Source of the DNA: Betaproteobacteria bacterium
Lineage (GTDB): Bacteria > Pseudomonadota > Gammaproteobacteria > Burkholderiales > Burkholderiaceae_C
Assembly (NCBI GenBank): GCA_009922295.1
Contig: RFWA01000105.1
Location: 1-7,861, forward strand
Direction: 5' to 3'
DNA length: 7,861 bases
This document shows, piece by piece, positions 5,367 to 7,861 of this stretch; the first letter of the stretch is position 1; every line of letters starts with the position of its first letter. The notes beneath the pieces are model-generated. The model did not search any database. It had not been told where the DNA came from and worked only from the letters and a program-made list of their open reading frames with translations. Made by a program: the position numbers and the translations under genes.

Positions 5367-6047
5367 ATGAAATTAGTCGCTTTTGAGCGCGCCAAGCAGG
5401 GTACGGGTGCGAGCCGCCGTCTCCGCATCACGGGTCGCACGCCCGGTATCGTCTACGGTGGGGTCGCCGAACCCAAAATGATCGAGCTCGATCACAACGC
5501 TCTGTGGCACGCCCTGAAAAAGGAAGCGTTCCATTCATCGGTGTTGGAGATGGACATCGCTGGCAGCAACCACCAGGTTCTGCTGCGCGACGTGCAAATG
5601 CACCCGTTCAAGCAACTGGTTCTGCACATTGACTTCCAGCGCGTGGATGCCAACACAAAATTGCACATGAAGGTGCCACTGCACTTCAGCGGTGACGAAA
5701 ATTCACCGGCGGTCAAGACCGAGGGCTGCATTGCCAACCACGTGATCACCGAAATAGAGGTGATTTGCCTGCCCGCCGACCTGCCCGAATTCATCGCGGT
5801 TGACCTGAGTGGCCTGAAGAAAGGTTCGTCTTTGCATCTAGCCGATGTGACGATGCCCAAGGGTGTCACCGCGGTCACGCGCGGCAAAAATAACCCGGTG
5901 CTGGTTTCGGTGGTGGCTGTGGCAGGCGCAGAGGTGCCCGCTGCCGACGCTGCTGCTGCGCCCGCTGCCAAGGCTGCAGCCAAACCGGCAGCCAAGACAG
6001 CACCTGCTGCCAAAGCGCCCGCTGCCAAGACCGCTGCCAAGAAGTAA
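5367..6047 (+). CDS. rplY: 50S ribosomal protein L25, general stress (Ctc/TL5) form
   Basis: Ribosomal protein bL25, which binds 5S rRNA in the large subunit. The 226-aa product has the two-domain Ctc/TL5 form, not the short 94-aa E. coli form. The N-terminal 5S-binding domain covers about 1-92 (RRLRITGRTPGIVYGG near 17-32, then VLLRDVQMHPFKQLVLHIDFQRV). The C-terminal beta domain covers about 93-185 (HFSGDENSPAVKTEG, GSSLHLADVTMPKGV). The last 40 residues are almost only Ala, Pro and Lys, with repeated PAAK units, a flexible basic tail. ATG 5367 has a strong AGGAG Shine-Dalgarno 6 nt upstream. It sits between prs and pth as in Pseudomonas; the upstream terminator and leader suggest control separate from prs. 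Confidence 0.97.
   Translation: MKLVAFERAKQGTGASRRLRITGRTPGIVYGGVAEPKMIELDHNALWHALKKEAFHSSVLEMDIAGSNHQVLLRDVQMHPFKQLVLHIDFQRVDANTKLHMKVPLHFSGDENSPAVKTEGCIANHVITEIEVICLPADLPEFIAVDLSGLKKGSSLHLADVTMPKGVTAVTRGKNNPVLVSVVAVAGAEVPAADAAAAPAAKAAAKPAAKTAPAAKAPAAKTAAKK
5937..6044 (+). repeat. Low-complexity Ala/Pro/Lys codon tract at the rplY 3' end
   Basis: This tract encodes residues 191-226 of L25 and is built from imperfect repeats of GCTGCCAAG-like units coding for AAK, with Pro and Thr interspersed. Such basic, disordered tails are common on ribosomal and nucleic-acid-binding proteins of Burkholderiales and probably vary in length between strains. Confidence 0.6.
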
Positions 6048-6068
6048 GCACGCGCGGTACGCCCAACA

Positions 6069-6090
6069 GCGCGGCCATTCAAGGCCGCGC
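6069..6090 (+). other. GC-rich hairpin after rplY
   Basis: GCGCGGCC (6069-6076) and GGCCGCGC (6083-6090) form a perfect 8-bp stem around the ATTCAA loop, 21 nt after the rplY stop. There is no T-run after it, so it is likely an RNA-stabilising or transcription-slowing element placed before the true terminator at 6099. Confidence 0.5.
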
Positions 6091-6098
6091 CCAGGACT

Positions 6099-6130
6099 CA
6101 CAGCCCACCTTGCGTGGGCTGTGTTGTTTT
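6099..6130 (+). terminator. Intrinsic terminator after rplY
   Basis: CACAGCCCAC (6099-6108) and GTGGGCTGTG (6114-6123) form a perfect 10-bp stem with loop CTTGC, followed by TTGTTTT (6124-6130). This is a typical Rho-independent terminator in the 144-bp gap between rplY and pth, so pth probably has its own promoter or relies on readthrough. Confidence 0.8.
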
Positions 6131-6179
6131 CTCAGGGTAATCAACTTGACACTTGCAGACCTGCACGCCGCGTTCATCT

Positions 6180-6185
6180 GATAAT
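6180..6185 (+). promoter_or_regulatory. -10-like box directly before pth
   Basis: GATAAT matches TATAAT at five of six positions and ends 6 nt before the pth ATG, which would place the transcript start at the start codon. There is no Shine-Dalgarno sequence, consistent with a leaderless message. A consensus TTGACA lies at 6146-6151, but 28 bp separate it from this box, too far for a normal sigma70 promoter. Prediction only. Confidence 0.35.
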
Positions 6186-6191
6186 CACACC

Positions 6192-6806
6192 ATGATCAGC
6201 TTGATGGTGGGCTTGGGCAACCCCGGCCCGGCTTATGAACAGACCCGGCACAACGCCGGCTTCTGGTTTGTTGACGCTTTAGCGCTTCAGCTCAAAGCCT
6301 CCTGGGCCTTTGACAAGAACTACCAGGCTCTGGTGGCGCGCACCACGTTTGGGGACCGGTCGCTGTGGCTGCTCAAGCCGCAGGCCTTCATGAACCTGAG
6401 CGGCCGCGCCGTTGGGGCGCTTGCCCGCTTTTACAAGATTGCCCCAGCTGATACTCTGGTCGCCCATGACGAGCTCGACGTGGTGCCGGGCGAGGCCAAG
6501 CTCAAATTTGGTGGCAGCCATGCAGGCCACAACGGCCTGCGCGACATCCACGCACAGCTTGGCACCGGAGACTACTGGCGGCTGCGGCTGGGCGTCGGGC
6601 ATCCGGGGGACCGCGCCGAAGTGGTGGACTGGGTGCTTAAAAAACCGTCACTCGACCACCGCATAGCCATTGACCAAGCCATCGCCCGGGCCTTGACGGC
6701 CTGGCCGGCACTCTGGGCAAATGACATGGCCAAGGCGACTTTGCTGGTGCACACCAGCAAGCCGCCAAGGCCAAAACCGGCCCGGCCCGAGCCGCTACCG
6801 CCCTGA
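6192..6806 (+). CDS. pth: Peptidyl-tRNA hydrolase
   Basis: Cytosolic enzyme that cleaves peptidyl-tRNA released by stalled or aborted ribosomes, recycling tRNA. The 204-aa product keeps the family residues at the same numbers as E. coli Pth: Asn10 in GLGNPG, catalytic His20 in TRHNAGFW, Asn68 in FMNLSG, Asp93 in AHDELD and Asn114 in AGHNGLRD. RLRLGVGHPGD (130-140) is also typical. The C-terminus ends in a Pro-rich tail (PPRPKPARPEPLPP) beyond the normal fold. ATG 6192 is chosen because MISLMVGLGNPG aligns with the E. coli start MTIKLIVGLANPG; the frame is open upstream to 6153 but without homology. No Shine-Dalgarno is visible. It lies downstream of rplY, a conserved pairing, but behind a strong terminator. 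Confidence 0.97.
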   Translation: MISLMVGLGNPGPAYEQTRHNAGFWFVDALALQLKASWAFDKNYQALVARTTFGDRSLWLLKPQAFMNLSGRAVGALARFYKIAPADTLVAHDELDVVPGEAKLKFGGSHAGHNGLRDIHAQLGTGDYWRLRLGVGHPGDRAEVVDWVLKKPSLDHRIAIDQAIARALTAWPALWANDMAKATLLVHTSKPPRPKPARPEPLPP

Positions 6807-6845
6807 AATTAGCAGTAACAACAAGTACAACCCAGGGAGAGCCAA

Positions 6846-7310
6846 ATGAAGATCCGAACACCAATTGCTATTTTTTTCATAGCTACAAACTTAATAACGA
6901 CGGGGGTTTGGGGCCAAAATGTCTATAAGTGCGGCAACACCTACAGCCAGCAACCCTGTCCGGGCGGAACGCTGGTGGACGCTTCAGATGCCAGAACCAG
7001 TGAGCAAAAAAAGGCGTCGGACCTGGCTAGCCAGCGTAACGCGAAGGCAGCCGATGCCCTGGAACAAGCCCGGTTGAAGAAAGAGAAAACTGAGCAGCAA
7101 GCGCTGACGGCCTCAAAAAAGCCGGCCAAGGCAGCATCGGCCGCCGCACCTATGCCCGCAGACAGCGTGCCACCAAAAACGGCTGCCAAAAAATCGAAAG
7201 CCAGGGCAGAGGGCGACTTCAAGGCGCAAGTGCCGTCTGATCAGTCTGTCAAGAAGAAAAAGCCAGAGCCAAAAAAAGCGGCAGCTGCCAAAGATGACGG
7301 CAAGCCCTGA
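6846..7310 (+). CDS. Small exported Lys/Ala-rich protein, DUF4124-like
   Basis: A 154-aa protein with a signal peptide (about residues 1-23, MKIRTPIAIFFIATNLITTG, then VWG-Q). The mature N-terminus, NVYKCGNTYSQQPCPGG with Cys29 and Cys38, resembles the DUF4124 family of small periplasmic proteins, which carry a VYKC...YS..PC motif; the cysteines could form a disulphide. From about residue 50 the protein is charged and probably helical or coiled (EQKKASDLASQRNAKAADAL), then becomes a Lys/Ala/Pro tail likely to be disordered. The function is unknown. The start at ATG 6846 is well supported by AGGGAGAG at 6834-6841. It lies 39 bp after pth on the same strand and converges with the ferredoxin gene 24 bp away, with no clear terminator between. 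A mini-palindrome lies in its signal-peptide codons. Confidence 0.75.
   Translation: MKIRTPIAIFFIATNLITTGVWGQNVYKCGNTYSQQPCPGGTLVDASDARTSEQKKASDLASQRNAKAADALEQARLKKEKTEQQALTASKKPAKAASAAAPMPADSVPPKTAAKKSKARAEGDFKAQVPSDQSVKKKKPEPKKAAAAKDDGKP
6866..6884. repeat. 19-bp palindromic mini-repeat in the DUF4124-like signal-peptide codons
   Basis: TGCTATTTTTTTCATAGCT has GCTAT/ATAGC arms (6867-6871 and 6879-6883) around a T-rich centre. It matches the element at 2729-2747 at 15 of 19 positions with the same TGCTA-N9-TAGC spacing. It encodes part of the hydrophobic core IAIFFIAT. Confidence 0.5.
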
Positions 7311-7334
7311 GCGGGCAACCTGGACGATGCTGGC

Positions 7335-7604
7335 TCAGTTTGCGCCAGGCTTGTCGGTACGGGCCTGCAATCGACGGTATTTTTGCCAGAGCGTTTCCCG
7401 ATCTTCCACAAACTGTGGGTTGATCGGAATGCAGGCCACGGGGCAGACCTGCACGCATTGGGGCTCGTCAAAATGACCCACACACTCGGTGCATTTATGC
7501 GGGTCGATCTCGTAGATATCGGGCCCCAGAAAGATGGCCTCGTTCGGGCACTCGGGCTCGCAGACATCACAATTGATGCACTCGTCAGTGATGATCAAGG
7601 CCAT
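7335..7604 (-). CDS. 2[4Fe-4S] ferredoxin, YfhL / Allochromatium type
   Basis: Small cytosolic electron carrier of 89 aa. The first cluster motif is Cys9-x2-Cys12-x2-Cys15-x3-Cys19 (CINCDVCEPEC), followed by Pro. The second has the long spacing of the Allochromatium vinosum/YfhL group, Cys38-x2-Cys41-x8-Cys50-x3-Cys54, with an extra Cys58. A charged C-terminal helix follows (ETLWQKYRRLQAR). The redox partner is not evident from the neighbours. ATG 7604 gives MALIITDECINCDVC, the usual family start, with only a weak GGATGG upstream. Its start codon overlaps that of the divergent permease. Annotation pipelines often call this gene fdxA or yfhL; I leave the symbol open. Confidence 0.93.
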   Translation of the reverse strand: MALIITDECINCDVCEPECPNEAIFLGPDIYEIDPHKCTECVGHFDEPQCVQVCPVACIPINPQFVEDRETLWQKYRRLQARTDKPGAN

Positions 7605-7861
7605 GGCTTACCATCCACTACTGGCCACCCTGGCCGGAGCCTCAGTGGTGATCTTTCTGGTGCTTGAAATCCTTCCAGGCAATGCTGCCCAGATGCTGAT
7701 GGGGCCGGATGCCGCGCCCGAAGCCGTGCAGGCGCTGGCCGTCAAGCTGGGGCTGGACCTGCCGCCGATGCAGCGCTACTGGCAGTGGGTCAGCGGCATG
7801 CTGGCGGGCGAGTTAGGTACCAGCTATGCCTACAGCAGCCCGGTGCTTGAACTGGTTTTGG
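7603..7861 (+). CDS. ABC transporter permease, DppB/OppB-like, N-terminal part
   Basis: The first 86 codons of a membrane permease; the gene continues beyond the window. Residues 1-24 hold a first membrane segment (LLATLAGASVVIFLVLEILP), followed by PGNAAQMLMG, KLGLDLPPMQRYWQW and GELGTSYAYSSPV. This order matches the DppB-type permeases of peptide/nickel/opine importers (VFLLLRLLPGDPA, LGLDRP...QY..W, GDLG.S). The substrate cannot be told. ATG 7603 is the chosen start; AAGG sits only 2 nt before it, so upstream in-frame starts (ATG 7591, TTG 7573) remain possible and would lengthen the overlap with the divergent ferredoxin gene. Other transporter subunits probably follow downstream. Confidence 0.85.
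   Translation, partial: MAYHPLLATLAGASVVIFLVLEILPGNAAQMLMGPDAAPEAVQALAVKLGLDLPPMQRYWQWVSGMLAGELGTSYAYSSPVLELVL

Noticed and set aside
5937..6044. Repeats at the rplY 3' end as a possible minisatellite or array
   Set aside because: They follow from low-complexity PAAK-type codons of a basic tail and show no regular unit or spacers.
6146..6151. Consensus TTGACA as the -35 of a pth promoter
   Set aside because: No -10 hexamer lies 16-18 bp downstream; the nearest good box is 28 bp away.
7304..7334. Possible bidirectional terminator between the convergent DUF4124-like and ferredoxin genes
   Set aside because: Only a 4-bp GCCC/GGGC stem and no T-run on either strand.
7383..7667. Plus-strand open frame across the ferredoxin gene
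   Set aside because: It is antisense to the ferredoxin and in a different frame from the permease; no recognisable product.

Overview
The window looks like a housekeeping segment of a betaproteobacterial chromosome, most likely Burkholderiales and probably Comamonadaceae (Rhodoferax/Polaromonas-like). This rests on protein character (for example Prs beginning MQASHTPDFMVFTGNANP), high GC, the gene order TPR protein-lolB-ispE-tRNA-Gln-prs-rplY-pth, and two copies of a TGCTA-N9-TAGC mini-palindrome that I recall as common in that family. The genus is inferred from memory of related sequences, not from a search.

Layout: (1) On the minus strand, mutM (8-oxoguanine glycosylase) runs into the first codons of mutY through an ATGA stop/start overlap, giving a base-excision-repair pair for oxidised guanine. 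(2) Diverging from mutM, with only 38 bp between start codons, is a plus-strand run: an exported TPR protein, lolB (GTGA overlap), ispE (25-bp gap), tRNA-Gln(UUG), prs, rplY and pth. It covers lipoprotein delivery to the outer membrane, isoprenoid precursor synthesis, PRPP supply and translation. The order TPR-lolB-ispE-tRNA-Gln-prs-rplY-pth matches, as I recall, the arrangement in Pseudomonas. A terminator-like hairpin lies between prs and rplY, and another follows rplY. (3) A small exported DUF4124-like protein follows pth. It converges with a minus-strand YfhL-type 2[4Fe-4S] ferredoxin. (4) Diverging from the ferredoxin, with overlapping start codons, is the N-terminal part of a DppB-type ABC transporter permease that runs off the window.

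There is no sign of a mobile element, CRISPR array, phage or defence island, and no non-coding stretch exceeds 300 bases. The longest gene-free gap is 144 bp (rplY-pth), which holds two hairpins and a -10-like box. I do not see an undescribed multi-gene system. The most notable observation is a perfect in-frame 18-bp tandem duplication in prs. It doubles the hexapeptide RARDVF at the position of the allosteric-site strand of PRPP synthetase (E. coli/human residues 49-54). Second is a leader before rplY in which one ACTCC segment can pair either with an upstream GGAGT or with the Shine-Dalgarno sequence. Third are two similar 19-bp palindromes, both inside signal-peptide codons of unrelated genes.
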